A stretch of 64,000 bases of DNA. Origin: Diphasiastrum complanatum. Lineage: Eukaryota > Streptophyta > Lycopodiopsida > Lycopodiales > Lycopodiaceae. The notes beneath the pieces are model-generated. The model was given only the letters and a program-made list of their open reading frames with translations. It did not search any database and was not told where the DNA came from. The translations under genes and the position numbers were made by a program. Below, piece after piece: positions 21,137 through 33,423 of the stretch (positions are counted from its first letter, which is position 1; each line of letters starts with the position of its first letter). Where the stretch lies: NCBI GenBank assembly GCA_029204225.1, contig CM055111.1, positions 8,249,267 through 8,313,266 of the forward strand, given 5' to 3'.

Positions 21137-24100
21137 TTGTCGTTTTTTCTTTGTCTCCTTCCTCAGCGCCCCATGGATCTTGCTATGCCCTTGGGTGAAG
21201 GACCGTCTTCACCACCACCTCCTCCTGATGTAGATACTAATCAGCTTGTTCAGGCTTTGAACTTGCTACAAAACCAAATCTTGGACATGCAAGCCAAGCA
21301 TGCCGCGACCGAGCAAGAGTGGCATTCTTCGACGCACTCGCAGTCCACTAGTGTTGATCCAATGTTTAATCCGGAATTCTTTTCAGGTGAAAAGAAGGTC
21401 TGGCTTCCCAATGTGGTCTTGTCATGGCTTGATCGGTGGAATAGTCATTTTTCCATGCACGATGTGCTTGATAGTACAAAGATCGCTTCTGCTCTCATGT
21501 TTTTACGCGGCAAGGTGATCTGAAGGAGAGGGCTGGTGACCCTTCTACATGGATGCCTTTCAAGAAGCCTTTAAAACGACTTTGCTTTCGGTGTTGGATG
21601 ACTTTGAGCATTGGCGGTGTTTCGCCACCGTGCAGATGGGTACTAGACCGTTAGATCCTTATATCCAAGCATTCTAGGAGATTTTGCCCCAATTCACTTT
21701 GCGAATCGATCCTATCATGGTTAAACTACACTTTATACTGGGGCTTTCGAAAGAATTTCAACTAGAAGTGTAGCATAACCAACCACAAACTATCGAGGAT
21801 GTAGTTGGTTTTGCAAAAATCTTCAATGACGCCAATTTTGCCTCTCGCAAGGAGCAAAGTATGCCCAAGGCTGAACACAAACAAAGAAATTTTTCAAGAA
21901 GCAGGGCAGAGACAAGACGGACACCGATTCCCAAGGCGGGAAAAAGCGCGTCAAGTTGGATCGCGCGGATTTTGACAACGCGAGAACCAGCGACTTGTGC
22001 TTTTCCTGTATGGAGAAGGGGCCTTTGCCAAAACATTGTCCAAAGAAAAAGCAAAAGAAATCTGGCAGGCAACCTAAATCCTTTAAAGCGCCAGGTAATT
22101 CTAATATTTCTTTTGTTGACTTATCCTTCAATACAACTATTTTTGGCCCTCACGATCTCATTCATATGAATGGAGTCGTAGGATGCCAAACTGTGACTGT
22201 TCTTTTTGATGATGGTTCCACACATAACTTCATAAATGCTAAGCTGGTGCAGAAGATCAAGGCGGCTACCGCACCAAGTAATCACTTGTATGTGGTGAAA
22301 ATGGCGTCAGGGGAAGATCGGCAAGCTTGGGATGTTCCTCAGCTGCCGCTTTAGATTCAGGATTATGTTGAAACGCTAGATTGTCATATCATGAATTTGG
22401 ATAGCGTAGACACAATCTTAAGAAAAGAATGGTTTTATTCTAAAAATGAGTCTTTAAGAAAGGATTATGTTACTCATAGTATTTCTTTTTTGTATAAGGG
22501 CTCGTTGTTTGAGCTAAGAGGCGATGTAAATAGGCCTTTTGATCCTATGGTTTTTGCTTTAGAAGTTGTTGAATATTTGAAAGATTCTGGTAATAAAGTT
22601 TATCTTTGTTTCTTGAAAGATGAGATTTATGTGGATGACCATGCAGTCCAGATTCTAAATATTGAATTATCGCATTTGCCTTTGAATGTGCCTTTAAATA
22701 ATCTCTGAAGTGTTATTTCACTTGAAGGAATAATATTTAACAAGCTTAGGCAAGAATATAACGATGTTTTTTCTTATGGCCTACCTCCCCAAAGGAGTGT
22801 TGACCATCAGATTGAGTTGCTTCCTGGAAGCCAATCTGTATCTCCTTTTCCATATAGGGTTAGCATCAAGGAAGAGTAAGCAGTTGCAAGAACTCCTTAG
22901 GATGGGCCATATTCGGCCTAATGAGTCCCCTTAGGGAGCACCAATCCTTTTAGTTAGTAAAAAGGATGGAGGCACACGTTTGTGTGGTGACATTTAAAAG
23001 TTAAATGATTTAACCATCAAGAACAGATTTCCCTTATTTATCGTCTGAATGGAGCTAAGTATTTCTCCAAGATTGATCTTAGATCAAGTTACCATCAGAT
23101 AAGGATTAGGAACGAAGATGTTCCTAAGACTAGATTTCGATCCAGGTATGGCCATTATGAGTTTTTAGTGTTACCTTTTAGACTCATGAATGCGCCTGCC
23201 ACTTTCCAGCAGATGATAAACGATATTCTTCGTCCAAATCTAGAAAAGTTTGTGGCGGTGTATTTGGACAAAATTTTAATCTATAGTCCGGACCCTTGAG
23301 GAGCTTGAAGAGCATCTTCTATTGTTTGGATCTTCTAAGGCAAGAAAAGCTCTATGCTAAGGAGTTGAAATGTGAGTTCTTCCAAACTAAACTCAAATAC
23401 CTGGGCCATGTCATATTTGATAAAGATCTTGAAATCGATTATGACAAAGTCCGTAAGGTACGAGAATGGCCGAGACCTCAGATAATTTGTGATGTGAAAT
23501 TCTTTTTGGGCTTCAGAGGAATTTTTCACAGGTTCATTTTGGATGATGCCTTAATAGCATTGCCCTTGACGAACGTTCTTAAGGGGGTGAAGAAAAAATG
23601 TAGCTGTAGAAAAAGTGCATTGATAACATGGGCTAATGAAATGAATGAGAGTTTTGAGGCTCTCAAGAACTGTGTTTCTACGACTCCAATTTTACACATT
23701 GTCGATCCTAACCGACCCTTTGTGGTTGATACAGATGCTAGTGACTTTGCTGTAGGAGCGGTCCCTCATCGGGATGGTAGACCAGCTGGTTTTGAAAGCA
23801 AGAAGTTGGATCCTGCTCAAACAAGGTATTCTAACTATGAGAAGGAGCTTTTTGCAGTCATTCACTCATTAAAAATCTGGAGGCATTATCTTTATGGTGC
23901 CAGATTTACGGTGATGACTGATCACCAATCCCTTGAGTACATTTGTGATGCCAAGGACCTTCGTGGCCGTAAGGCTAGATGGTCGGAGCTCATTCAGGAG
24001 TTTGTGTTCGACATTAAGTATCATAAAGGTACATTGAGCTATGTTGCTGATGCCTTGAGTCGGATTGGAGAGATTAATCAATTATGCTTTGCTGAGATCC

Positions 24101-25185
24101 AATCTGATTTGTATCTTTCACTACGGGATCTTTGTCGAACCGATAGCTTTTTCGATAGCATTTGGCTAGATGTCCTGATAGGAGATTCTAGATCTAGTGA
24201 TGACCTTGGGATGCAGGATCCCAAGCAATCCTGAAATGATAAGATACTTGAAGACTATTCCATAAGAAATGGCTTGCTTTTCTGAAAGGGAAAGGCTTTT
24301 GTGCCAGATAGGGAAGACTTGCAAGCCCAAATCCTACAGCAGTGTCATGACAACCCTGGTGCTAGTCACCCAGGCATACAGAGGACGCTTGACCTTGTTA
24401 GGCAGAATTTCTTCTGGCCTAAGATGAAAGGTCATGTCGAGGCATACATTCAAGGTTGTGAACAATGCCAGCAAAACAAAGCAAAAAGACTCAAAGTTGT
24501 GGGTCTTCTACATCCCTTGGACATTCCCACCAAAAAATGGGAAAGTATTTCAATGGATTTTGTGGTTGGACTCCCTAAAACCTGGAGTGATCACGATGCC
24601 ATTTGGGTGGTGGTTGACAGGCTAACCAAGATGGCGCAATTTATACCAACTAAATTAACTGTCAAGGCATCTGAACTAGCCCAGCTTTTCGTTGAAAAGT
24701 TGTTCAGATTTTATGGTTTTCCAAATGATACTGTTACTGATTGAGACTCCAAGTTCACTGACAAGTTCTGGCAAGCAGTTTTTGAAAAACTTGAAACAAC
24801 CCTTAGTCTTAGTTCTTCGGATCACCCAGGATCTGATGGGCAGACAGAACATGTCAACCAGACATTGGAAGATATGCTTAGAGGATATGTTTCTCACCGA
24901 CAGTCTGATTGAGAAAAGTATCTCCCAATGGTTGAGTTCATGTAATGCCAAGCAGTCTGCCATCAGATTCAGTCCGTTATGTTGATGTATGGCTTTAAGC
25001 TACGTTCTCTAGTTTCGGTCAGACTCAAAGGTCTCAAGGTGCAAGTTGTAGTAGATTTCCTGCAAGATATGCAATAAATTCTGCTAGTGGCCAAGGAAAG
25101 CATGAAAACCGCTTAGGATAGAGCTCAGGTTTATGCTAACCGCGGTTGCTCACCTCGAGAAATTGAGGTCAGAACCTGGGTGTGT
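21137..25185 (+). pseudogene. Ty3/gypsy gag-pol, decayed and 3'-truncated (gypsy 2)
   Basis: Gag starts near ATG 21174 (MDLAMPLGEG, a proline run, then the FNPEFFSGEKK motif). It is broken at 21523 and ends in a weak zinc knuckle (CFSCMEKGPLPKHC, with proline in place of the usual histidine). Protease shows FDDGSTHNFINAKLVQKI. RT (22740-23300) includes [15 protein letters not shown], but the catalytic box reads YLDK instead of YLDD at about 23262-23273, so it is dead even without the frameshifts. RNase H (DTDASDFAVGAV) and integrase follow: HPGIQRTLDLVRQNFFWP, WESISMDFVVGLPK, then HPGSDGQTEHVNQ. The element stops at about 25185, where a minus-strand gypsy fragment begins; chromodomain and LTR are missing. 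Confidence 0.9.
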
Positions 25186-25794
25186 GCACACTGGCGTAGG
25201 TCCATAACAACGAGTCACTACGAGCCAATAAGACATTGACACGTGGCACCCAAAAGACCTATAGCTCCAGATCAACGTTCCATCCCATAAAGAGACCGTC
25301 ATCTCATGTTGCATGTTGTGTGCCCTTATGGGTACGTAACATTCCCTCCCCCTTTAAGAGTCTCCTCCTAATGGGAGCAAACCAGGGAAGTTCAATCTTA
25401 AATAGTCTTCTCTCTTCCAAGTGTCCTCATCATCTGACTTGCCCTTCCAACGTGTAATGAGGAGAAAGCTTATGACATTTTCCGGTCCAAAGTACCTTCG
25501 AATCCTTAGGGATTGTAAGGTAAGCTTGGTATTCATTCTCTCCTGGAGAATGAAGAGCTCTTCCACTGTTGGTTAGGTCGGGACGATTATCTAGGCCTCA
25601 GGATGTAGGTAGGCGAGGGTCGAGGGTAATGCTTGGTCTTATGGGACACCATGGCTTACAGGAGATCTGAGCTTGCTTGATGGTGGTCTATAGCTCCAGT
25701 GCACGGGAGTGAGGTGGTAGTACCTCTATGGTTGGGCGGTAACATAGCGTTTGTCACCTGCTTGTGCTTTAGCAATGACCGGCACGACGATGGG
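25186..25794 (-). mobile_element. Minus-strand gypsy fragment: chromodomain, PPT and partial LTR (gypsy 4)
   Basis: On the minus strand the frame 25354-25566 contains LITRWKGKSDDEDTWKRED and LRLNFPGLLP, a typical chromodomain end of a gypsy integrase. It is followed by a purine-rich AAAGGGGGAGGGAA and TGTTACGTACCC, i.e. polypurine tract and LTR start at about 25340, with the LTR running left to 25186. The part right of 25520 is the linker before the chromodomain. Related pieces occur at 63140-63420 and 63497-63765, but there they lie in opposite orientation to each other. Confidence 0.7.
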
Positions 25795-26800
25795 GATTCT
25801 ATTAGTAATTGTGGACAGGTTGACTAAAATGGTTAGGTTTATCCCAACTAAGACTACAGTGAGGGCGCTTCAGTTAGCCACAGGCTCTTCATCGAAAATA
25901 TTTATAGGCTCTATGGACTTCCGTCAAGTATCGTTAGTGATAGAGATCCTAAGTTTACCATCAATTTTTGGCAAGAGGTGTTTCTTAAGCTAGGAACTAA
26001 GCTATAAAGGGGTACTTCTGACCACTCACAGATGGATGGTCAAACAAAAAGAGTCAACCAAGTCCTAGAATATTTGTTGAGAGCTTATGTGAGTAGCAAA
26101 CAGTCTAACTAGGTTGGAGTTTGTCTATAATAGCTTGAAGCATGATACCACCTGGTATAGTGCATTTATGTTGATGTACGGGTATCAACCTCGAGCCCCA
26201 ATGGCAGTGGGACTCGAGAGAGAGCAGATACAAACTGTCAAGGATTTTCTCCAAGACATGTTGGATGTTAAAGGTTGCTAAAGAGAATGTCCAACAGGTG
26301 CAAGTGTGATCTCGACATTATGCAAATAAAACTCGTAGGGTAGTAGCCTTTAAGGAAGGAGATGAAGTTTATTTGCAAGTTCTAGAGAAATCTGAAACTC
26401 TGTGGACAGGTAAGTGTTCAAACTTATCTCCTAGATATTGTGGACCATTTGTGGTACTAAAGAGTGTTGGAAGCTCGACTTATAAACTAGCTTTGCCAGA
26501 AGGGTCCAAGGTTCACCAAATGTTCCATGTCAGTAGACTGAAGAGAGTGTTCAAGGATGGAGATCAAGTGATTTCCCACCAATAACCCTTCAAGGAATTT
26601 AGGTCTTTGCCACATGAGTCAGAAGAAATTCAAGATACACGGGGACGTAGGTTGAGGCATACGATCTGCAAGGAGTATCTCGTGAATTGGAAGGATCAGA
26701 CTACCGAGGAGGCTACCTGGGAGTGAGCCGATGTTCTTCATAAAAGATATCCTACCTTCCTTGCCGAAGAAGCAACTTTTGAGGCCGAGAGCTTTTACAG
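25795..26800 (+). pseudogene. Ty3/gypsy integrase and chromodomain fragment (gypsy 3)
   Basis: The fragment opens inside the integrase core (VDRLTKMVRFIPTKTTVRAL). It continues through decayed frames (MDGQTKRVNQVLEYLLRAY around 26035) to the integrase C-terminus (LSPRYCGPFVVLKSVGSSTY, FHVSRLKRVF, 26373-26585) and a chromodomain (YLVNWKDQTTEEATWE at about 26670-26725). Stops and shifts are frequent. The left boundary at about 25795 is the junction with the gypsy 4 fragment. Confidence 0.85.
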
Positions 26801-26803
26801 GTG

Positions 26804-27290
26804 CCCGGGGGAAGTGTGTTAGGGCATCATTAGTACCGTAAGGAGTAGCCTTCCATGCTAGGTGGGACCCGACCCGTTGTAATTACCGGATAGGAGGGTT
26901 CCAAGGGAAGTGGCTAGTGGACCCGCAGTGCTACCAGTTATATTGGTAGCCGAGGGGTCAGGTACACAATTAAGGTCACGTAGTATCCCGAGTCTAGTAA
27001 TTGGCCCAGTGGGGTCTGAGGGTTTAGGGGGTACAGGTGACTACCTAGCCATGTGGGCGAGCCTGGGTTAGCAAGTGCTAAGTGGCAAGCGCATGGAGTG
27101 GCCAACTAGGTACGTACCCAGCCCTTTGGGACTAAGAGTGTGTGGGAGGAGGGTTGAGCTACTCAGTTCCAGTTTTTCCCTTTGCTTCCTAACTTTCTCC
27201 CTCTATCGTGTTCTTGGAGAAGGCTATTGGCCTTACAATTCGACATCTTGAGTGTGAAGAATTTTCTTTTGAGATGCAACTTGGAAGTCA
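26804..27290 (+). mobile_element. Polypurine tract and 3' LTR of gypsy 3
   Basis: CCCGGGGGAAG (26804-26814) followed by TGTGTTAGGGC at 26815 marks the LTR start. The right end is not determined; LINE sequence begins by about 27300. No gene is present in this stretch. Confidence 0.55.
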
Positions 27291-27299
27291 CGTCCCTCA

Positions 27300-28330
27300 C
27301 ATCATATAGTGAGCTTGATGTCCCATAGGGTATGGGTTTCTAGAGAAAGTGGACTTTTTGTTTTTATGAGGTTTGGAAGGGAAGGCCAGAGAGCAGCAGT
27401 GTGGAGGGAAGTGGTGACGAAGGAGGTTGTGACTCTAATGGATTTTCGTGTGGGAAAGAGACTCTTGATAGAGCGGTCTACATAGAGGCCAGCAAGATAG
27501 GCCATTGTACTCATGAGCTTCTCCTAGCTGCAGAAAGTATTCTCCATATGTATTAATAGGTCCCAAACTCTCGTCAAATGTCCTGATAACTCCTAAGTCG
27601 TCTCTATCAAGGACCCGTAAGCGAAGATGATCAATAATATCATGGAAATCCGATTGTCGTGAGGTTGTCTTGGCATTGAAATCACTAGTGAGAAATATAT
27701 GTTTGCACTCTACATATTTGACAACATCCATAGAAAGATCCAAAGAAGGTGAACCAGTACTATCAGCAAAGGTTGAAGGAAAGTAACAGGCTGCAATGAA
27801 TAGGTCTTTGTTCAAGCCGATGCCGTGTCTATCAATATAGAGCCAAATATGACGTGCATGCTCACCATGTCTAACGAACTCCATGATAGGATGCAAGGAC
27901 TCCATGTATAAGCAAGCAACTCCACCTGAGCCTCTCCCGGTCATGGATCCAGTCTCGGGCATGTATACTAAATCCCATCTGTATCTCGGAAAGGTAGGAA
28001 GACCTCTCTCCTGGCTCTCATGCGTCTCCATAAAGAACAACAAATCTCTCCCCACAATAAAACTTGTAAAATCTCCAACTGCCGACAATGAATGGATGCC
28101 ATTACAATTCCACACCCCAATTTGTAGGCGGTGTGGGTGGGGCCCCGACTCCCTATTTCTGGGAGTTGTTGGATACATGATCAACATATCGGACCTAGCC
28201 AAAAGAATCACTCGTCTACCCGATGTCTTAACCACTTGGAAGGCTTTATTCCTTTCTTCCACTTGGATATAGTTAAGGTCATCATTCATGTAGATATGAG
28301 TGCCATGTAGTTTGGCTCAGCATCGTAAGG
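27300..28330 (-). pseudogene. LINE (non-LTR retrotransposon) endonuclease region
   Basis: The 284-codon minus-strand frame 27435-28289 begins with a basic/acidic linker (YIQVEERNKAFQVVKTSGRR). It then shows the endonuclease/exonuclease/phosphatase fold of plant LINEs: IGVWNCNGIHSLSAV, DLLFFMETHE (catalytic Glu), GRGSGGVACLYMESLH and TSDFNAKT (the DFNA motif). This nuclease nicks target DNA to prime reverse transcription. After about 27500 the frame shifts (AGLYVDRSIKSLFPT) and no reverse transcriptase follows before the gypsy 3 LTR. The element is therefore truncated in its 3' part. Confidence 0.8.
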
Positions 28331-28890
28331 CTTCCCTACGAGTATCAAGTTAATCAAAGCAAATTAGCAAGGTGGCATTATCCCTCATGGTTCTCCAAGC
28401 TGAATTTAAAACTTCGGTATAAGTGTAGTCTCAAGGAAATGCTTTGCCTCTTCATGTGCATTTTGGTTGTCTGTAATGTCGCACACTCTAATGTTGAGAG
28501 ATTTATGTGCTCAAGACTTTTCATGGGAAAGAGTAGCTGGAATAACGGATGAAATGGGGGCACCTAGCTTACTACCTATTTTCAACATTGTTGCCAAAGA
28601 GAGGGTTTCCTTGATGAGTGATCTTGGACTCTAGTTCTTGAATCTTTGTTGTAGTTTGAGATGGGGAGCCCTGCTTCTCTTGTAAACAAAGAATTTTGCT
28701 TTCAAGAGATTGACTTTTTCCTCCATAGGGCCGTTCTATGTTATAAGCTTCTTCAGTGACTTTGTAAGAAGCCCCTCTTCACTTCTCAATCCCTTGAATT
28801 CTTTCCTGAATTTCTCCATAAGCTGCCAAATAGGAATGAATCAATCTCCGACCTTAGACCTGTTGTAAATTTTGCATCTAGCAAAGGGTT
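28331..28890 (-). other. Possible ORF1-side remainder of the LINE
   Basis: Reading on upstream in the minus strand, DNATLLICFD and TRREAL directly precede the endonuclease frame, and a stop-broken charged region (LNIRVCDITDNQNAHEEAKH) follows. This could be the end of a LINE ORF1-like protein. Support is only positional and compositional. Confidence 0.35.
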
Positions 28891-28931
28891 AGGAGTGATT
28901 GGGGCAAAACCGGAGCGCTCAGTCTCAGAGG

Positions 28932-28993
28932 GCTGCTATGTAGCAGCATCTATGTAGCAGCATCAACAAGCTGCTATTGCGTAGCAATAGCAG
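28932..28993. repeat. Cluster of small hairpins and a 14-bp tandem repeat
   Basis: GCTGCTA-TG-TAGCAGC (28932-28947) can fold as a 7-bp stem. TATGTAGCAGCATC occurs twice in tandem (28937-28950, 28951-28964). CTGCTATTGC-GTA-GCAATAGCAG (28971-28993) is a perfect 10-bp stem with a 3-nt loop. It has no link to a gene. Confidence 0.7.
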
Positions 28994-30334
28994 TATGGAA
29001 GGTGGGGGGGAACTTATATTCTTGCCTCAGTGTGAACACTTGGACTTGTAAATTGTAAATATTAAAATGGCTTACTCCAACCTATGGTGTTTTGTAAGAA
29101 AATGTAAATAGTAGGTTTTTGATAGCCTGTTGTCCTGCTTATATTTATGGTATAGGGTACTGGTCTTAATTTAGAGGCTGCTGGACTGACCTCCTAAAAA
29201 GTAGGAGTTGACAAATCAATGAGACATGTGTCATATGCTCATTGGGACACTTGGTCAAGTGCATGAGTGGCAACGGTCCTCCTCCTTGCTTGCCAATGTG
29301 CAAACCACAAGCATTCATAGCAAGACAATGTTTCTACTCATTCACAACCAAATACACAAAGCAAAAAGCAAAACACTCACCCTCCTCGCAAAGGCCACAC
29401 TCTCAAATGCCCTTACAACCCACTCCTCTCATATCTCTTCTCTCTCACACAACCCAACCTTCAATTCTCTCCCTTTCAACCTTAACACATGTCTTTAAAC
29501 AATACATTAGCATCCAACAATCAAGGAGTGCAAGCATAGCTTTATCAACCAAACCCAATGGTCCCCCTTCACAATGCAAGCTTGCCATTCTTCATGCTTT
29601 TCATGCCCTTCAAGCCCATCTTGCCATTTCAAAACCTTTTCCCTTTGCCAATATTTCTGTTTGCACTATCTTTTGCGGAACTCATGACATGGGGATTTCT
29701 TTGGTAGACCGGTTTCCATACAAAACACTCGGTAATTATGTATTAGCAAAAAGTGACAAAGTACATGGCGAAACTTTAGCACGGTCATGCCGACTATCTT
29801 TTACAACTGGCTAATTTTAAAAGCCGCAAAATATCTATATCTGTATCGGCCATTTCTAAGACCGCAAAATTTTCTCTAGCCACTTTTAGGGCGGGCTATC
29901 TATAGGCAATTTTGTGCCATTTTTACCATGAACAGCCGGGTTTTACATGCTGGTTTTTACAAAATTGTGAAAATTGCTCTAAAAATAGCCCATTTTTTCA
30001 TGCGAAAATATCGGCTAACATTGGTGACTTCACTAGGGAGTCTGGTCCCCACACGGATGGACTCAGAATGGCTCATCTAGTATTAGCCTTATCAAGTATA
30101 GTGGGCTCAGCACCCTTGTTGGGTGATGCTAACCATAGTGATCTAGTGTGGTGTCTTCAACAGCTACCTACCCAAAGGCAATCGATTTAGCCCATATGAT
30201 TTATTTGCAACATGATTGGCTTTAAGTGTACCATCTTCGAATAATTTGGTGCCTTCGTACCTGCAGTAAAACCCACATGTGATCTAAATGGCAAATGCTC
30301 CCAATACCATCAGTTTTTAAGGCAATGCCCTAAT
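28994..30334. other. No gene recognised
   Basis: Two overlapping frames (29226-29498 and 29242-29814) lack any motif I know. The second is 190 codons, Ser/Thr/His-rich and has no partner homology in the window. I see no LTR, RNA gene or promoter I could support. Confidence 0.4.
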
Positions 30335-30523
30335 GCAAATCTCAAAATTGGTGGTGGGATTATATGGATGCAAGTCATCAACAATGTGCCTAATATCGTC
30401 CCATCGGTGTGTGTGTGTGTGTGTGAAAGCAAATCTCAAAATTGGTGGTGGGATTATATGGATGCAAGTCATCAACAATGTGTCTAATATCGTCCCATCG
30501 GTGTGTGTGTGTGTGTGTGTGTA
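30335..30523. repeat. 94-bp tandem duplication with (GT)n ends
   Basis: The unit starting GCAAATCTCAAAATTGGTGG occurs at 30335 and 30429, almost identical. Each copy ends in a GT microsatellite (about 30403-30424 and 30501-30522) of similar length. Confidence 0.85.
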
Positions 30524-32378
30524 TGAATGTGATCTATCAATTTCAAGGAGATATGATTGATAAGTTCTATGTGATCTCAAAACCATTCGTAATGTGGGTA
30601 ATTCAATGTCTAAATCTTGTACTTGAATCTTGTCTAATGATACTAATGCATATATTGTGGAATAACTACAAGATCTATGAAATCTATAATGCACATCAAG
30701 AAGTTTCAATCATGTTGATGATCATAGATCCACTCATGATATCATTGTACCTCTCAAATAACAAGCTTTGTCATAATGGATCTACATGAAAATTTCAATA
30801 GTAAGTTGTTGGGATCTTTTGATTGAATCTAAATTGTGTGATCCACTAATTGATGGCCACTATGAATGAGATCTATGAATGGAATCTGAATAATGAGCTA
30901 GAGGAGATCTAGCTCCATTTGAGCTTGCCTACTAATTAGATCCAATCAAGTATTGCGAGGAAAGATGTTGAACCTCACAAATGGTCATAGATCCGATTTG
31001 GAGCCATCAAGCACCATCAAACTGATATAGGTCTCTCTCTTTTTCTTTTTCTTTTTCAAGTGTCTTATCAATCGGGTAGAGGAATCACTCCCCTCCCTGT
31101 TGCACTGTTTTTGTTCCCAAATTTTTCCTCTCTTTAACCCCCCATATGCTTCTATATCAATCAATCATAGGCCCGTTACAACAATGCATGATGACCTATG
31201 TAGCTTAGAGTATATGTGGAGTGTATGGATATGAATGCATTCATTCAACGTTGCAATCAGTTGGTCCAATCACGTCGTTGCTTTATGATGCAAGTGTAGG
31301 GGTGGTGGGTGCAAATGACTTTGACTTCTGGATCATCATATTTCTGCACTTCAACAAGGGTTCGTGCATACAACAACAAACATCATTTCTAGGAATAATT
31401 TTGATTTGCCTCTTTTATCTTTTATAACATACAGAATGGAAAAGAAATTCACCAAACAACAAGATTAACAAAGTAGGAAAATGAACAAATGAATAAAACA
31501 TAGACTTCCTATTTTCCCTTATCCCATAAGTAAAATCAAGGATAAGAGTATAGTCTGTCATCATATCGACTACCCCACATTGACCTTGTTATCTGGATAT
31601 TCACCTCATGTTATAGGTCTATCATGATATATTGAATAGGAGGCTAAATTATTCAGATCTGTCAACTGATGTGAGTGATTTTGGTATATGTTTCGGTTAC
31701 ATGGTAGAAATGGAAGGTTAGCATTTGTAGCCTAAAATATCCTTCTCGTATCATAGGGTTCATTCCCGTTATTTATATCCATGATTGGAGGTATAGTATT
31801 CCCGATCTCCTCTCTGAATTTTGATTCAGCCCCTTCGTTCTCGACATAGCCTGGCACGCCCTCTTTCCAATGGAGTATATTATCTATTAACTCTTAGGTC
31901 TCTTGGACACAGTTTTTGTACCCATCCTCGTTGGTGTTTATCGATGTACTCTTCTTTCTCACGACATTCTTATGATTCTCGAAAAGGTTCTATATATCGT
32001 ATGACTCCTCTTGATTAATGTCATCGGAGCTAGGAGTGTAATACTTTCACTACCAAAAATTGATGCATCTACATCTAGTGGTCTGGGTCTGGGAGAGTAG
32101 TGTATTGGGCCTGTCCATGTAGGTTCATCTATTTCTTCCCATTTTGGGTTGCTATCGTCGTCCTCCTCTGGAGGCAAAGCTTGATCAAGTTAGTCACTAA
32201 ACATCGATTGCGTTGCCTCCTCAGACGATGCTTGCAACCCACTTTCGGTTATGGTCAGTACGCTTGCCCGATCCTGAGGGGTATATTTATGATATCTAGT
32301 CCATGGGTGTATACCGATTATGTGTAGCCATTAGTCAAAAATATGAGTTCGCAAGCTGAGATCAGAGAGGATGTAGAG
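30524..32378. other. No gene recognised; probable decayed 5' part of copia C
   Basis: AT-rich, stop-dense sequence with a CT/T-rich stretch at about 31029-31058. It leads into the copia C reverse transcriptase, so its right part may be eroded element sequence, but no gag, protease or integrase motif survives that I can read. Confidence 0.35.
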
Positions 32379-33346
32379 ATTGCGAGGTAAACTGCTCAAA
32401 TCCAAGGCCTTGATTATGAAGAGATCTTTGCGCCTATTGCAAAGATGGTGACAATAAGAATCATCATATCTAATGCTTGTTATTTCAAATGGAAGGTGTT
32501 CCAATTAGATGTTTCCAATGCATTTCCCAATGGATACCTTGAAGAGAAAATCTATATGGAGCAACCTCAAGGATTCATCAAGGATGAATCAAAAGTTTGC
32601 TTGCTTTTCAAAAGTCTTTATGGACTCAAGCAAGCACCAAGATCATGGTATGCTAAACTCAACTCTTTTCTTATCTCACTAGGATTTATCCTAAGTAACT
32701 ATGATCCTTCCATGTATCTAAAGTCTATTGCTAGTGCTCTTGTCATTCTTCTCATTTATGTAGATGACATTAGCCTTTGTGGAAGTTGCATCAAATTAGT
32801 TGAAAAAACTAAAGTTGCATTTGGAGGTGAGTTTAAAATGCAAGATCTAGGAAAGATCCATTATATCTTAGGCCTAGAGATTGGCTTTCATGATGATTAT
32901 GCTTTTATATGTCAATCCAGATATGCTCTATCAATGTTGAAAAAATTTCATATGGAGAATTGTAAGAGCATAGGTACACCAATGGAGCATATTGTAAAAG
33001 ATCCTAACAAGGGAGATGAAAGATCCTTCAAGGACATCACCCTTTTTAGGAGTCTTATTGGCTCCTTAATTTGGTTAACCATCACTAGGCTCGACTTGAG
33101 CTATTGTGTGCACAGGTTGAGTCAATTTATGCAAGATCCCAAGATCCACCATTGGAAATTGGCCAAGAGAGTACTAAGGTACATATCTTCATCTCATGAT
33201 CATGGTTTGCTCTTAAAAGTGAAAATCTATCCATTATGGCTACTCGGATTCAGATTTTGCTAGTGACAAGGTGGATCAAAAGTCCACAAGTGCATATACT
33301 ATACTTTTTGGAGGAAATGTCATATATTGGCTTTCCAAAAAACAAG

Positions 33347-33423
<77 letters not shown>

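Noticed and set aside
28920-28995. CRISPR-like spaced repeat
   Set aside because: Only two adjacent 14-bp units and overlapping hairpins in a plant nuclear context, with no spacers and no cas genes.
29226-29814. Overlapping 90- and 190-codon frames
   Set aside because: No motif and Ser/Thr/His-rich composition typical of chance frames in C/T-rich DNA; noted only as unassigned.
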